Below are positions 54,734 through 64,000 of a DNA stretch of 64,000 bases, piece after piece. The stretch comes from Deltaproteobacteria bacterium ADurb.Bin207 (lineage in GTDB: Bacteria; Myxococcota_A; Polyangia; Polyangiales; Polyangiaceae): contig MWCO01000006.1 in assembly GCA_002070115.1 (NCBI GenBank), positions 1 through 64,000 on the forward strand, written 5' to 3'. Numbering within the stretch: position 1 is the first letter of the stretch; the number at the start of each line of letters is the position of its first letter. The translations under genes and the position numbers were made by a program. A model generated the notes under the pieces. It was not told where the DNA came from, ran no database searches, and was given only the letters and a program-made list of their open reading frames with translations.

Positions 54734-56347
54734 ATGAACGCCTTCCCCTTCGATTGGCACACACAATACCCTTCACGACGTTCGCCCGTGTTTGCCCGCA
54801 ATATCGTGGCCACTTCCCAACCCCTGGCCGCGCAAGCGGGGCTTCGCATGCTCGCTTCGGGAGGCAATGCCGTCGACGCCGCCATCGCCGCTGCCGCCGC
54901 CCTTACCATCGTCGAGCCAGTCTCGTGCGGATTGGGAGGAGATGCTTTCGCCATGGTGTGGGACGGTCATCGCCTGCATGGCTTGAACGCCTCGGGCACC
55001 GCTCCTGCTTCATGGTCCCTGACGTACTTCACACGCCGATACGGTAGTGTATTTCCCCAACGTGGCGCGGATACGGTCACCATTCCCGGCGCGGTGGCGG
55101 GATGGGCCGCTTTGCACAACCGCTTCGGACGCCTGTCGCTGAGCGACTGCCTCGAACCAGCCATCGAACTGGCTTGTCAGGGTTTCGGGGTCACACCCAT
55201 CGTGCAAACGAAATGGGCCGCGCAAGTCGATGCGTTGCAATCACAACCCGGATTCGCAAGCACCTTCATGCCTCACGGACGCGCCCCCTTCGTAGGGGAA
55301 CGTTTCGTTTTGGCGCAGGCAGCCCAAACGCTGCGAAGAATCGGACAAAGCGCGGGACGAGATGCTTACGAGGGACAAACAGCCGAGAAAATCGTCGGTT
55401 TTCTCCGCGAACACGGCGGCAGGATGACCCTCGCCGACCTTCGCGAATTCCAGCCCATCTGGGTCGAACCCATCTCACGCGAATACCACGGTTTTGCGCT
55501 GCACGAGCTGCCTCCCAACGGTCAAGGTATCGCCGCATTGATCACCCTGGGCCTCCTCGATCACTTCGACTTCCCCTCGTTGGCGCCTGACACCGTCACC
55601 TTTTTCCACCTGCCCATCGAAGCCATGAAGGCAGCTTTTTCTCAAGTATATCGCCATGTTACCGATGATCGGCACATGATCATCGAACCGGTGGCGCTGC
55701 TCGATGACGCCCGACTCGCCCAGCTTGCTTCCCGAATCCGACTCGATGCCGCCACCGACTTCGACCAAGGTCTTCCCCCTGCTGGCGATACCGTTTATCT
55801 CGCCACTGCCGATGCCAGCGGAATGATGGTTTCGTTCATTCAATCCAATTACATGGGCTTCGGTTCCGGTTTGGTCGTGCCGGATATCGGCGTTTCATTA
55901 CAAAATCGTGGATGCGGTTTTTGTCTCGAACCCAATCACCCCAATGTGGTGGCCCCTCGCAAACGCCCCTTCCACACCATCATCCCCGCATTTCTCACCC
56001 GAAACGGCGCGCCGCAAATGTGCTTCGGCGTCATGGGCGGCAATATGCAACCTCAAGGTCATGTGCAAACCCTGCTTCGCATGATCGACCATCATCAAAA
56101 TCCGCAAACCGCTTGCGATGCACCACGATGGAAGGTGCAGCGCGGCCTTCAAATCAGCCTCGAACCGTCCATCCCCATGCCCGTCAGACAAGGACTTGCC
56201 GATCTCGGACATCAGATCGTTCACGAAACCGACAGCTACATGGACTTCGGAAGCGGCCAATTCATCTGGCGCCTGTCCGACGATCTCGCGGACGGTTACA
56301 TGGCCGCAAGCGACCACCGTCGTGACGGTTGTGCGGTCGGGTTTTGA
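54734..56347 (+). CDS. Gamma-glutamyltransferase-family enzyme
   Basis: A 537-residue autoprocessing enzyme of the Ntn/gamma-glutamyltranspeptidase superfamily. The N-terminal half has AGLRMLASGGNAVDAAIAAA and VEPVSCGLGGDAFAMVW. The nucleophile Thr353 follows the processing site in PPAGDTVYLATADASG, and the beta subunit has YMGFGSGLVVPDIGV and MGGNMQPQGHVQTLLRM. The sequence is nearer the YwrD/HpxW (oxamate amidohydrolase) type than E. coli Ggt. No signal peptide is evident, so a cytoplasmic role is more likely. Confidence 0.92.
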   Translation: MNAFPFDWHTQYPSRRSPVFARNIVATSQPLAAQAGLRMLASGGNAVDAAIAAAAALTIVEPVSCGLGGDAFAMVWDGHRLHGLNASGTAPASWSLTYFTRRYGSVFPQRGADTVTIPGAVAGWAALHNRFGRLSLSDCLEPAIELACQGFGVTPIVQTKWAAQVDALQSQPGFASTFMPHGRAPFVGERFVLAQAAQTLRRIGQSAGRDAYEGQTAEKIVGFLREHGGRMTLADLREFQPIWVEPISREYHGFALHELPPNGQGIAALITLGLLDHFDFPSLAPDTVTFFHLPIEAMKAAFSQVYRHVTDDRHMIIEPVALLDDARLAQLASRIRLDAATDFDQGLPPAGDTVYLATADASGMMVSFIQSNYMGFGSGLVVPDIGVSLQNRGCGFCLEPNHPNVVAPRKRPFHTIIPAFLTRNGAPQMCFGVMGGNMQPQGHVQTLLRMIDHHQNPQTACDAPRWKVQRGLQISLEPSIPMPVRQGLADLGHQIVHETDSYMDFGSGQFIWRLSDDLADGYMAASDHRRDGCAVGF

Positions 56348-56372
56348 AACATATTCAACTATACCAATACGG

Positions 56373-59240
56373 TTAGTGAATCATTTCTTCCACGAGCTGC
56401 AGCAACTCCGATCGTTCGAACGGTTTGGTCACGTATCGATCCACTCCGGCTTCAAACCCCGCCCTTCGATCCACTTCCAGATCCTTGCTCGTCACCATCA
56501 AAATCGGTGTGCGATGAAACGCGGGCAACGCTCGAAGCCGTCGCGTAAGCTCATATCCATCCATGCGCGGCATCACCACATCCGTGCTGACGAGATGGTA
56601 TTGCCGCTGTTGCGCCATCATCAGCCCTTCCATTCCATCTCCCGCCTCGTACACCTCAAGCCCCGCCTGCTCGAAGACACGACGCAACGCAAGACGCGTC
56701 ATCGCGTCGTCATCCACAAGCAGCGCACAACGTTTCGACGATGAGGGCACGCTTGCGGAGGGCGCGACGACCCGTACCCCCGGCTTTCCGACAGAGTCGA
56801 TGATTTCCGCGGGATCGACGATGAGAACACATCGATCTCCAAGCAATGTCGACCCAGCCACGAAAGGCACTTGCTTGAGCAACGTCCCCAACCCTTTCAC
56901 AACGACCTCTCGCTGCCCGCGCATTCTATCGAGAGCAAGGCCCATGCGCTTGTCTCCCAGGCGCACAACCGTCACATAACAACTATCCGGACGCTTCGAG
57001 GCGGGTCGCCCCATGCCCAACATCTCGTCGAGACGCACCAACGGCACGGTTTCTCCCAACAGAGTGAAAATTTCCGCATCTCCCATCGCTTCGATATCCG
57101 ACTCGCTCAGATGGACCACACGCTCCACGGCGGACATCGGAATCGCCAAGGTATCCGTGTCGAGTTCACCAAGCACCACGGTCGTGATGGCAAGCGTCAG
57201 AGGTAACGACAACTCGATCCGACTGCCTTTGCCCATGACCGAACTGACATCGACACTGCCCTTGATGGCGCGAATCTTATCCATCACCTCATCGAGACCC
57301 ACCCCACGCCCTTTCAGATCGTCGGCTCGCTCCGCAGTGGTGAAACCCGGACGAAATATGAGCCCGAGCACCTCACGCTCCGTCATCCCCTCGAGCGCTT
57401 CTTTCGTCGCAATCCCCTTGGCCAAAGCCACTTTCCCCAAAACCGCCGGATCCATGCCACGCCCATCATCCGTCGTTTCGATCACAAACCGGCTTCCTTG
57501 TTGCTGCGCACGAATGCGAATCGTCCCTTCCGCCACCTTTCCGGCTGCTTCACGCTCCGCAACCGATTCAATCCCGTGCGCCACGGCGTTGCGCACGATA
57601 TGCACGAGAGGGACCTCGAGCATGTTGGCCATCATTTTGTCGATCTCGGCATCGGCACCAATCACTTCGAGCCTCGCTCGCTTCGGACTCGCTCCCGCAG
57701 CGCGGTTCTCCTTCTGCAACGCATCGAAAACCACACGGCTCAGACGACCAAGCACCGTATTCACCGGCACCATCCGCATCTCCATGACCTGGTCGCGCAA
57801 ATCCGATGAGATCATGTCCGTCTCACCCATGGCGCTGCCAAGCTGATCGGCAGCTTGCTCCATCTCCAGTTCGAGCGCGGCTAACCCTTCCTGCAAGTGA
57901 ACGGCGTCTTCCCGCGTAAGCCATACCCCTTCTTCCGATGAACCATGGGCACGACCCAACACGTTTTGAAGCGTTCTCACATGGAACATCAGTTCCGCAT
58001 ACAACTCCGCCGTATCGTTCAAACGAATCTTGTTGATGAACAAATCCCCCACTCGATTGAGAGCCCGATCCACCTTCTCGAAATCCACGCGCAAATACTG
58101 GGCTTTCGAAAGCGACGACGAAGAAGCTCGAGTTTCCTTGGGCGCGGAATCCGTAACCGGATGGGAAGTGGCCGACGTATCGAACCCTACCGAAGGCGCT
58201 GGCCCCTTCGCTTCCAACACCATCGGCGAAACCTCCGGAGAAGAAGCATTCGACGATAGGGTCGTCGGCACAATTACCGGCGATGACCGTCCCACCGATC
58301 GATCATCGGATTGGCTTTTCGATTCCCAAGTCCCTTGGATGACACCATCCATTCTCTCGGTCTCTTTACCAATCGGATGAACGATGCAACGCGTTTGACG
58401 AAGCTGCTCCAGCATCGATGCCAACGAGTCGATGACCGAAAGCAATACCTCCACACTCGAAGCCGATAGCACCAGCTTGCTTTCTCGAACCAAGGCAAGA
58501 ACGTCTTCCAGCTTATGAGCCACCTTCTCGATCGGTCGAACACTCATCTGGCCGCTTTGCCCTTTGATGGAGTGCGAGGAACGAAACAGGTCGTTGATCA
58601 GATCGGGCTGCGAGCCACCGGAAGCGAGCTGCACGAGCCCTTGCTGGAGATGATCGATATGCGCCGCGACTTCCTCCACGTAGTCGCTCTCCATATCCGG
58701 ATAGGGAGGATCCCACGGGCCCCAGGACTCGGACTCCGCTTCCGATCGATCTATATTATTGATCTTATTGATATTTTTATGATTCTGAAGGTCTGAGGCC
58801 GCTGTTTCGGAAAGCTCGGCAGACGCCGGCATGAGGCAAGACGTCATGGATGTGATCTTGTTCGCGCATGACCGCAGCGCGTCCACATTCAGCCCATCCC
58901 CCGCCTCGAGTGATAAAAACGCCTCTTCGAGCACGCCAACGGCCTGCACGAAAAAACCTCCCGCCGTCCCAAAAGGATCGAAATCGCCCTGCGCCAGCCC
59001 CGACACCACCGGAACCATCGCCATGGCAACATCCGCGAGGGATTCGAGACTCTCCGCCCGCGCGGAAATCCCAAGCCGCTCCACCTCGACCGCCAACGAC
59101 ACGAGATGAGCAGGATCCGGCCCCATCGGCTCCTGCATCCCCGCCGAAACATCCAAAAGCAACGTCAACGTTGCCCAATGCTCATCGAGCCATCGCTTCA
59201 CAGCCGTGGAGTCCGCCTCATGCATGACAGCCAATACCAT
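56373..59240 (-). CDS. CheA-type hybrid histidine kinase
   Basis: A 955-residue chemotaxis-type kinase. Residues 1-130 look like a degenerate Hpt-like helical bundle. An Asn/Lys/Ile-rich linker follows (AT-rich in DNA at 58747-58790), then an Hpt domain with the phospho-acceptor in RSSHSIKGQSGQM. The P3/HATPase core has IVRNAVAHGIESV, TTDDGRGMDPAVL and GFTTAERADDLKGRGVGLDE. A CheW-like domain leads to a C-terminal receiver (ALLVDDDAMTRLALRRV, STDVVMPRMDGYELT). The receiver makes it a CheA-REC hybrid. No CheW or receptor gene is adjacent. Confidence 0.93.
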   Translation of the reverse strand: MVLAVMHEADSTAVKRWLDEHWATLTLLLDVSAGMQEPMGPDPAHLVSLAVEVERLGISARAESLESLADVAMAMVPVVSGLAQGDFDPFGTAGGFFVQAVGVLEEAFLSLEAGDGLNVDALRSCANKITSMTSCLMPASAELSETAASDLQNHKNINKINNIDRSEAESESWGPWDPPYPDMESDYVEEVAAHIDHLQQGLVQLASGGSQPDLINDLFRSSHSIKGQSGQMSVRPIEKVAHKLEDVLALVRESKLVLSASSVEVLLSVIDSLASMLEQLRQTRCIVHPIGKETERMDGVIQGTWESKSQSDDRSVGRSSPVIVPTTLSSNASSPEVSPMVLEAKGPAPSVGFDTSATSHPVTDSAPKETRASSSSLSKAQYLRVDFEKVDRALNRVGDLFINKIRLNDTAELYAELMFHVRTLQNVLGRAHGSSEEGVWLTREDAVHLQEGLAALELEMEQAADQLGSAMGETDMISSDLRDQVMEMRMVPVNTVLGRLSRVVFDALQKENRAAGASPKRARLEVIGADAEIDKMMANMLEVPLVHIVRNAVAHGIESVAEREAAGKVAEGTIRIRAQQQGSRFVIETTDDGRGMDPAVLGKVALAKGIATKEALEGMTEREVLGLIFRPGFTTAERADDLKGRGVGLDEVMDKIRAIKGSVDVSSVMGKGSRIELSLPLTLAITTVVLGELDTDTLAIPMSAVERVVHLSESDIEAMGDAEIFTLLGETVPLVRLDEMLGMGRPASKRPDSCYVTVVRLGDKRMGLALDRMRGQREVVVKGLGTLLKQVPFVAGSTLLGDRCVLIVDPAEIIDSVGKPGVRVVAPSASVPSSSKRCALLVDDDAMTRLALRRVFEQAGLEVYEAGDGMEGLMMAQQRQYHLVSTDVVMPRMDGYELTRRLRALPAFHRTPILMVTSKDLEVDRRAGFEAGVDRYVTKPFERSELLQLVEEMIH

Positions 59241-59308
59241 CGTCGTTCAGCCAAAGGCCAAGAACAAGACGAACCTCGTACCCATTCGGAATCACAACCA
59301 AAAACGTA

Positions 59309-61240
59309 TCACTTCACCACGTCCGTGATCTTGTTGAGATTCAATCCCGCCGGATAGGCATACGACGTATAGCTACCTAACCCATACGCGATCATCCCGA
59401 AGGCCGACTCACCCGTGATGGTATGCGTTCCGCCATCGACAGCCACGATGCCCACTTCTCGTCCCCCCATGGCCTCCCAGGTGGCAGTGACAGCAGAACC
59501 GTCGAGCGACAGAGCCATGCCTGGCGGACGAATGATGAGCAAGTAGTTTTGCCCGTTCTTTTCTTGGCTGTACGAGGATGGTGTGACGAAGATGTAGTCT
59601 TTGCGGTATTGCTCGAAGGGAACCAGCACGGTCATGGCGGGGTCCCCTCGTTGCGCTTCGGGGTCCGGGAACGATTGTCCGAGCAAGAATTGCCCAACCA
59701 TGATCGCGTTGGTCCCGGAGACGCTGAACGGCCCGGACGCCATGAACTCCACCCAGCGGTTGGCATCGAGAACGATTTTGTCGATCCCACCTTGCGGAGG
59801 ACTGACGGTCACCTCGGTGCCGTCAAAAGCCGCTACCACACGCACGAGATTTTGACCGGAGATCGCACCATCGGTCATCGGGCGGCTGACATATTGTTTG
59901 CCCCAGGTTTGGATGGGCGGAACCTGGACCTCCAGGTGGTCACAGGCCTGACTCATGTACGGAACATAGGCACATACGTGTCCACCGAAAACCTGCACAG
60001 GACGATCCGCTACGACCCGACTGCCTGTCATATCGTGTTCGTGCTCGAAACAGGTGTCTTGGTAGTCGCAGATATTCGCGAAACAGTCTTCTTCTCGCGA
60101 ATAGCCGGGGCGGCCTTGCGCGCAATTCGCTGGCGGTGCCGCGGCCACATGGACCACCTCCCCACGCTGCACCGAAAACTCAATCCATCCAGCCGGACCC
60201 GTCGGACCAAAACGGTTGCTCTGTTCCCCCGCAGTATGCGACGACACTTGAATGCGTACGTTCGTCACTCCTGGGGAAACACCCACAACAGCCAAATAAT
60301 CTGCGAATTTTGAGGAACTGGGCGGGGTGGGAACCATTCCTGTCGCGCCCCGAGTCAAGCTGAGAGGCACATACGTCAAGTTGATATAATCACCCGTCAA
60401 CACATGGGAAGGCAGCAGCAAGGTGGCGTCATTCGTATAGGAAAACGTTCCCCCGGCGCTGTATTCGAAAGGATTGAACTGCGCCACCGTCACCGGTTGA
60501 TCCGACCGCAAACGATACGCGCCGTCCATCACCGCAATGCTCTTCCACGCATCCCCCGGAATTCCAAAAGACTGTCCGTCGATCCAAGGAAGCGGTATCT
60601 CCACCAACCCACCGGCGGAAACATCCCCTTCCCATGCCGTGGCGCTACCCCGCGTCACAATCACATGAGCCTTGGAAGTATTCGGATTACCTACAACCAC
60701 CCGATAATCGAATACATCGTACGAAAGCTCCGAGGTATTGGCCAAGGGCGTCGGCCAGTATTCGCACCCAACATACGAATCCGTTCGCTCCGCTTGCGCA
60801 CACGCGTCATCGCAAAATCCCGATGTACCGCATGTCGTCCCCCAATCCGCACAATCCCTGCCCGGTATCCAACCGGATCCGTCGGCAGCGCAAACCATCG
60901 ACACCGTGCCATCGCAAGAGCGCGTCCCCGACTCACAAGCCACACATCCCACCCCAGCCTTACAGGCCTGGGGACATTGCGTTTCTTGCTCATGGGTAAG
61001 TCCGTCCTGCCCACATAAATAATAGGTTTTACCGGAACAAGACCATGCCCCCGGGGTGCAATACAAAGACGACTCTCCTCCACCAGAGCCTCCAGCCCAA
61101 GGCGTTGTCCCTCCAGCTCCCGAAGAGCCAGCGGCGGCTTGATTCCCGCCCCCAGGGCCATCCCCGCCACCCGCGGAGCAAGCTACGCCCAAACCAACAC
61201 AAAGGATCCCAATCGTCGACGAACCAATTTTGATCACCAT
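59309..61240 (-). CDS. IgGFc-binding-like lipoprotein
   Basis: About 643 residues. Signal and lipobox in MVIKIGSSTIGILCVGLGVACS, a Gly-rich linker, then Cys-rich modules (CTPGAWSCSGKTYYLCGQDG, GTRSCDGTVSMVC). The large C-terminal part resembles the IgGFc-binding N-terminal family: VVGNPNTSKAHVIVTRG, SDQPVTVAQFNPFEYSAGG, VQVFGGHVCAYVP, and KDYIFVTPSSYSQEKNGQNY. Such proteins are abundant outer-surface lipoproteins in Myxococcota; binding role unknown. It precedes cheA by 68 bp on the same strand. Confidence 0.85.
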   Translation of the reverse strand: MVIKIGSSTIGILCVGLGVACSAGGGDGPGGGNQAAAGSSGAGGTTPWAGGSGGGESSLYCTPGAWSCSGKTYYLCGQDGLTHEQETQCPQACKAGVGCVACESGTRSCDGTVSMVCAADGSGWIPGRDCADWGTTCGTSGFCDDACAQAERTDSYVGCEYWPTPLANTSELSYDVFDYRVVVGNPNTSKAHVIVTRGSATAWEGDVSAGGLVEIPLPWIDGQSFGIPGDAWKSIAVMDGAYRLRSDQPVTVAQFNPFEYSAGGTFSYTNDATLLLPSHVLTGDYINLTYVPLSLTRGATGMVPTPPSSSKFADYLAVVGVSPGVTNVRIQVSSHTAGEQSNRFGPTGPAGWIEFSVQRGEVVHVAAAPPANCAQGRPGYSREEDCFANICDYQDTCFEHEHDMTGSRVVADRPVQVFGGHVCAYVPYMSQACDHLEVQVPPIQTWGKQYVSRPMTDGAISGQNLVRVVAAFDGTEVTVSPPQGGIDKIVLDANRWVEFMASGPFSVSGTNAIMVGQFLLGQSFPDPEAQRGDPAMTVLVPFEQYRKDYIFVTPSSYSQEKNGQNYLLIIRPPGMALSLDGSAVTATWEAMGGREVGIVAVDGGTHTITGESAFGMIAYGLGSYTSYAYPAGLNLNKITDVVK

Positions 61241-61352
61241 CTGTTCACGCTTTCGGCAACGGATTTCAAGCAGGCGAAACACACCGCACTCGCGTTGAAC
61301 ATACCACAAAGGTTGCACCAAAGCTCAAGTCGGCTTACCAACAACCAAAGCC

Positions 61353-62285
61353 ATGCTGCAGCGGATCAGTACGATTGCGTTGAACACCTATCGCGAAGCG
61401 GCACGCGCGAGAATCCTGTACGGCCTCGTCGGTATCGCCCTGGCAACCGCCATGTACGCCGTCGTCGTGGGAGCCTACACCCTTCGCTCCGCACCGCGTG
61501 TCGTCTCCGACCTCGGTGGCGCTTCCATCTCTCTGTATTCCATCATCGTCGCTATCGTTCTTGCGGCAACATCCCTCCATCGCGAACTCGAATACAAAAC
61601 CATCTTTCCCATCCTCGCCCGCCCGGTGCGACGTTCCGAATACATCGTGGGAAAAACCCTGGGCAACTTGCTTACCCTCGCCGTATTCGTCGCCATCGAT
61701 GGCTTCGTCGTGCTGCTCACCCTCGCCGCCATGAGCGGAAGATCCGTACCACTGATCGTTGGCATCGGACTCGGTTCCATCGCTGTGCTGGCCTTTCTGG
61801 TGTTCAAACTCAGGTCCCTTGGTACGTTCCTGCCCATTCCATGGGCGTTTACCATGCTCGTCATCGCATCGTGGCTCGCCTCCCCCTACCCCGACGAGCG
61901 ACGCGTCGTGCTCGGTATGTGTTTGCTCACCCTTTTCGAAGCGTCGATCGTGACGAGCATCGCCACCGTTTTCGCTTCGTTTTCATCTCCGTTTTTGACC
62001 GCCGTGCTAACCCTTGGCGTCTTCGTCGTCGGTCGACAGGCCGATTCTCTTGCGCAACTTCCCGTCAAGGTATTCGGTCAGGCCATTCATGACGTTGGCG
62101 TATTTCTATCGAAAATCGTCCCAAATTTGCACGTATACGTACCTGCCAGGCCCTTGCTGACGGGAGAAGCGGTCGATAGTCACCTTGGTCCGTACTTCGC
62201 GATGTCCGGACTGCAAAGCCTTGGCTGGACCGTCGGGCTTCTCACCTTTTCGATTCTCATCTTCCAGAAACGTGATTTTCTGTGA
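61353..62285 (+). CDS. ABC-2-type transporter permease
   Basis: A 310-residue membrane protein with about six hydrophobic helices. N terminus LQRISTIALNTYREAARARI and the block RELEYKTIFPILARPVRRSEYIVGKTLGNL are typical of ABC-2/NosY permeases. No ATPase lies in the window, so its partner is elsewhere. The stop overlaps the following gene (GTGA at 62282-62285). Divergent from the IgGFc-like lipoprotein. Confidence 0.88.
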   Translation: MLQRISTIALNTYREAARARILYGLVGIALATAMYAVVVGAYTLRSAPRVVSDLGGASISLYSIIVAIVLAATSLHRELEYKTIFPILARPVRRSEYIVGKTLGNLLTLAVFVAIDGFVVLLTLAAMSGRSVPLIVGIGLGSIAVLAFLVFKLRSLGTFLPIPWAFTMLVIASWLASPYPDERRVVLGMCLLTLFEASIVTSIATVFASFSSPFLTAVLTLGVFVVGRQADSLAQLPVKVFGQAIHDVGVFLSKIVPNLHVYVPARPLLTGEAVDSHLGPYFAMSGLQSLGWTVGLLTFSILIFQKRDFL

Positions 62286-62938
62286 CTACGATTCGACGCG
62301 CGGCCCCTCATATCCTCGTGGCGCTAAGCCTCGCCATCGGCGCCGCAGGGTGGATGACCGCGCGCATGCTGCGACAGGGTGAACTCGAACTGCGTACCGC
62401 ACAAGCCCTCGCCGCAACCGGAGAGCTGGAACAAGCCACCATTCACGCAAGAAAAGCCGCTTCCTACTTCGTTCCGAACGCTCCCCACGTCCCCGCCGCC
62501 TATGCCCAACTCATCTCCATCGCGCAACTCGCCGAAGGAAGAGGCGATACCCAAACCGCTCTTTTTGCCTGGAATGCCGTTCGAACCGCCGCCTACTCCA
62601 GTCGCTGGATTTCTGTCCCCCACCAGCAAGAAGTCGCCATCGCGGATGCCTCCATCGCAAGACTGACTTCTCGACAACCCGTCCCCTACGGAGCCAACCA
62701 GGACCCGGATGCACGCCAAAAAAAAATGCTCGACTTGCTCAGCCGTCAAAATTACCCGCGTATGCCCTGGGTATTTGCGTTGCTCGGCGGATTTGTCGCC
62801 GTATCCGTCGGTCTGCTGCACATCGGATGGCATGGACTCAACCACCCCAAGGCCAACACCTTGCCAAGACTCCGTGTCGGTATCGCCCTCACCGCTTTCG
62901 GTCTCGTTGCCTGGGCCCTCGCCCTGTGGAACGCCTAA
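62282..62938 (+). CDS. Membrane protein with a tetratricopeptide-like middle
   Basis: About 218 residues: an N-terminal helix (ILVALSLAIGAAGWMTARML), a 130-residue soluble helical part (TAQALAATGELEQATIHARK, AQLAEGRGDTQTALFAWNAV) with helix-pair spacing like TPR, and two C-terminal helices (WVFALLGGFVAVSVGLLHIG; VGIALTAFGLVAWALALW). It is coupled to the permease gene (GTGA) and may be an accessory of that transporter. No family name assigned. Confidence 0.75.
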   Translation: MTTIRRAAPHILVALSLAIGAAGWMTARMLRQGELELRTAQALAATGELEQATIHARKAASYFVPNAPHVPAAYAQLISIAQLAEGRGDTQTALFAWNAVRTAAYSSRWISVPHQQEVAIADASIARLTSRQPVPYGANQDPDARQKKMLDLLSRQNYPRMPWVFALLGGFVAVSVGLLHIGWHGLNHPKANTLPRLRVGIALTAFGLVAWALALWNA

Positions 62939-62942
62939 ACTG

Positions 62943-63836
62943 TCAAAATATCCCCACCACCGACCAACCCAACCCCGTCGGCAGGCCCATCGGCATCCAA
63001 TACATCCCAGCGCAATCCATGGAAACGTCTTGCGGAACCGGAATCAACCACGCCGACGCCGTTCCCACCACCACTCCCCCAACCATCGCCCCGACCTCCA
63101 CCTCGGAAGGACGGTAGGAGTTCACGTTGTCCAGGTATAATCGTGGCAAACTCGCGCCCACAGCAGCGCCTACGACAGACCCGACGATCACATCCGAGAA
63201 ATAATGCTTCCCTGCTCGGACACGCAGGTTTGCTGTCGCACTCGCCATCGTGAGTTCTGCCCCCCATAACGTGGCACGGGAGACTTCATCATGGCTCTGA
63301 ACACCAAAAAGAAAGGAGCCCGCCACCGCCGCGGTAAAAACCATCGCTGAATGCCCCGAAAAAAACGATAGATGGGAGTCCTTGTCGTCGCTGTCCCTCC
63401 CGCGCAGCTCGGAGGAGTACACATAGGGTCTTGGACGCTGAACCAGATACTTCGCCGCTGACTGCAACAATAGGGTCACGGATAACGATTCGGCGTAAAT
63501 CATGCCTCGATGCGCCGCGGATTCGTTCATTCCATCGCCAACGACAGCCATCACTGGCGCCGCCACCGTCAACGCGGCAAGCATGTCGCTTCGCGCGGAA
63601 GCCCCCGCCGAATGACGCCCCCGAACCGATTCATCCCACGGTATTAATTCATGTTTCCACCGGGTCGTCGTATCCACCTCGAGGGTTGAGAAAGCCAACG
63701 AGCCCGCCACAAAAACGCCAGTCAAGGCAGCCTCTCGCCCGTAATGGACACGCCAGGGGGAATCGTCGGCCAGCGCTTGCCCCGGGATGACCCACCCCAA
63801 CGCAACCCAAACGACTCCTTTTCGCCAAATTCCCAT
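62943..63836 (-). CDS. PAP2-family phosphatase
   Basis: About 297 residues with a signal peptide (IWRKGVVWVALGWVIPGQALA). The three PAP2 motifs are seen: KYLVQRPRP, SFFSGHSAM and NLRVRAGKHYFSDVIVG, with the catalytic His residues. Acts on lipid phosphates (for example undecaprenyl pyrophosphate or phosphatidate) on the outer side of the membrane. ATG 63836 is preferred to the in-frame TTG 63839. It overlaps the stop of the upstream gene (TGATG), implying coupling. Confidence 0.9.
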   Translation of the reverse strand: MGIWRKGVVWVALGWVIPGQALADDSPWRVHYGREAALTGVFVAGSLAFSTLEVDTTTRWKHELIPWDESVRGRHSAGASARSDMLAALTVAAPVMAVVGDGMNESAAHRGMIYAESLSVTLLLQSAAKYLVQRPRPYVYSSELRGRDSDDKDSHLSFFSGHSAMVFTAAVAGSFLFGVQSHDEVSRATLWGAELTMASATANLRVRAGKHYFSDVIVGSVVGAAVGASLPRLYLDNVNSYRPSEVEVGAMVGGVVVGTASAWLIPVPQDVSMDCAGMYWMPMGLPTGLGWSVVGIF

Positions 63837-64000
63837 CAAGGTCGCCTTGCCCGTATCCAGGCGTGAAACGAGCCAAGAGCAAACGCACTCCCGGTCTGCG
63901 GATCGATGATCTGCACGTCTTCGAAGCCAATGGTTTCAAGGAATTCACGCCATTGCCGCACGGTATATAGCCTCATCGACGTGTGTTTTACGATGCGCTG
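63836..64000 (-). CDS. C-terminal fragment of a methyltransferase-like protein
   Basis: A partial gene cut by the window end. The visible 54 residues are HTSMRLYTVRQWREFLETIG, then FEDVQIIDPQTG and SFHAWIRARRP. This resembles the end of a class I SAM-dependent methyltransferase, where RLYT-REFLE-GF-V is a usual C-terminal pattern. The stop TGA overlaps the start of the PAP2 gene. The enzyme type cannot be fixed without the missing part. Confidence 0.55.
   Translation of the reverse strand, partial: QRIVKHTSMRLYTVRQWREFLETIGFEDVQIIDPQTGSAFALGSFHAWIRARRP

Noticed and set aside
1-64000. tRNA, rRNA, CRISPR array, insertion sequence, prophage or conjugative element
   Set aside because: Looked for cloverleaf T-loop motifs, spaced direct repeats, transposase or integrase motifs and terminal repeats; none recognised by eye.

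Overview
The window (about 55-60% GC by eye, with short sharply AT-rich patches) comes from a bacterium that is most likely a member of the Myxococcota. The signs are a protein ending in a MYXO-CTERM-like tail (43893-45287), many lipoproteins with Asp/Ala/Gly-rich linkers, FGE-like and IgGFc-binding-like lipoproteins, a CheA/CheB/multi-receiver signalling set, an FHA-DUF4388 protein and a class II HMG-CoA reductase. I see no rRNA, tRNA, CRISPR array, transposase or prophage. Most of the window is chromosomal housekeeping with family-specific additions.

Layout: (1) 0.5-4 kb, acetate overflow pathway pta-ackA. (2) 4-13.3 kb, a lipoprotein, an arginase/HDAC-fold deacetylase with an extra C-terminal domain, translationally coupled to an unusual one-chain fusion of cysteine synthase and cysteinyl-tRNA synthetase, then a membrane sensor kinase, an FHA-DUF4388 protein and two tiny membrane proteins. 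(3) 13.3-16.7 kb, a HelD-like helicase and an FGE-like lipoprotein. (4) 17.2-23.1 kb, a complete ISC iron-sulfur operon (iscS-iscU-iscA-hscB-hscA-fdx-iscX) headed by a Cys-rich MerR regulator rather than IscR. (5) 23.3-25.8 kb, a polytopic membrane protein and GluQ-like synthetase. (6) 25.8-29.6 kb, a tandem array of arrestin-like membrane proteins: one copy broken by a TGA exactly at a conserved Trp codon, two intact copies, and a 3' remnant of a fourth. (7) 29.6-36.7 kb, an L,D-transpeptidase, three unassigned genes and a MltD-like transglycosylase with LysM repeats. (8) 36.9-42.4 kb, valS, ppa and a three-gene operon of surface lipoproteins with ATGA overlaps. (9) 42.4-50 kb, an isolated hypC-hypD pair, a MYXO-CTERM beta-propeller protein, a GT-C-type membrane protein, small membrane/lipoproteins and HMG-CoA reductase. 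(10) 50-61.3 kb, cheB, a three-receiver adenylate cyclase, a PLD-type lipoprotein, a gamma-glutamyltransferase, a CheA hybrid and an IgGFc-binding-like lipoprotein. (11) 61.3-64 kb, an ABC-2 permease, a small membrane protein, a PAP2 phosphatase and the tail of a methyltransferase cut by the window end.

The most unusual content is the CysK-CysRS fusion, the MerR-led ISC operon, and the tandem arrestin-like family with its precise nonsense mutation and fossil copy. All functional calls rest on reading motifs and context; no database search was possible.
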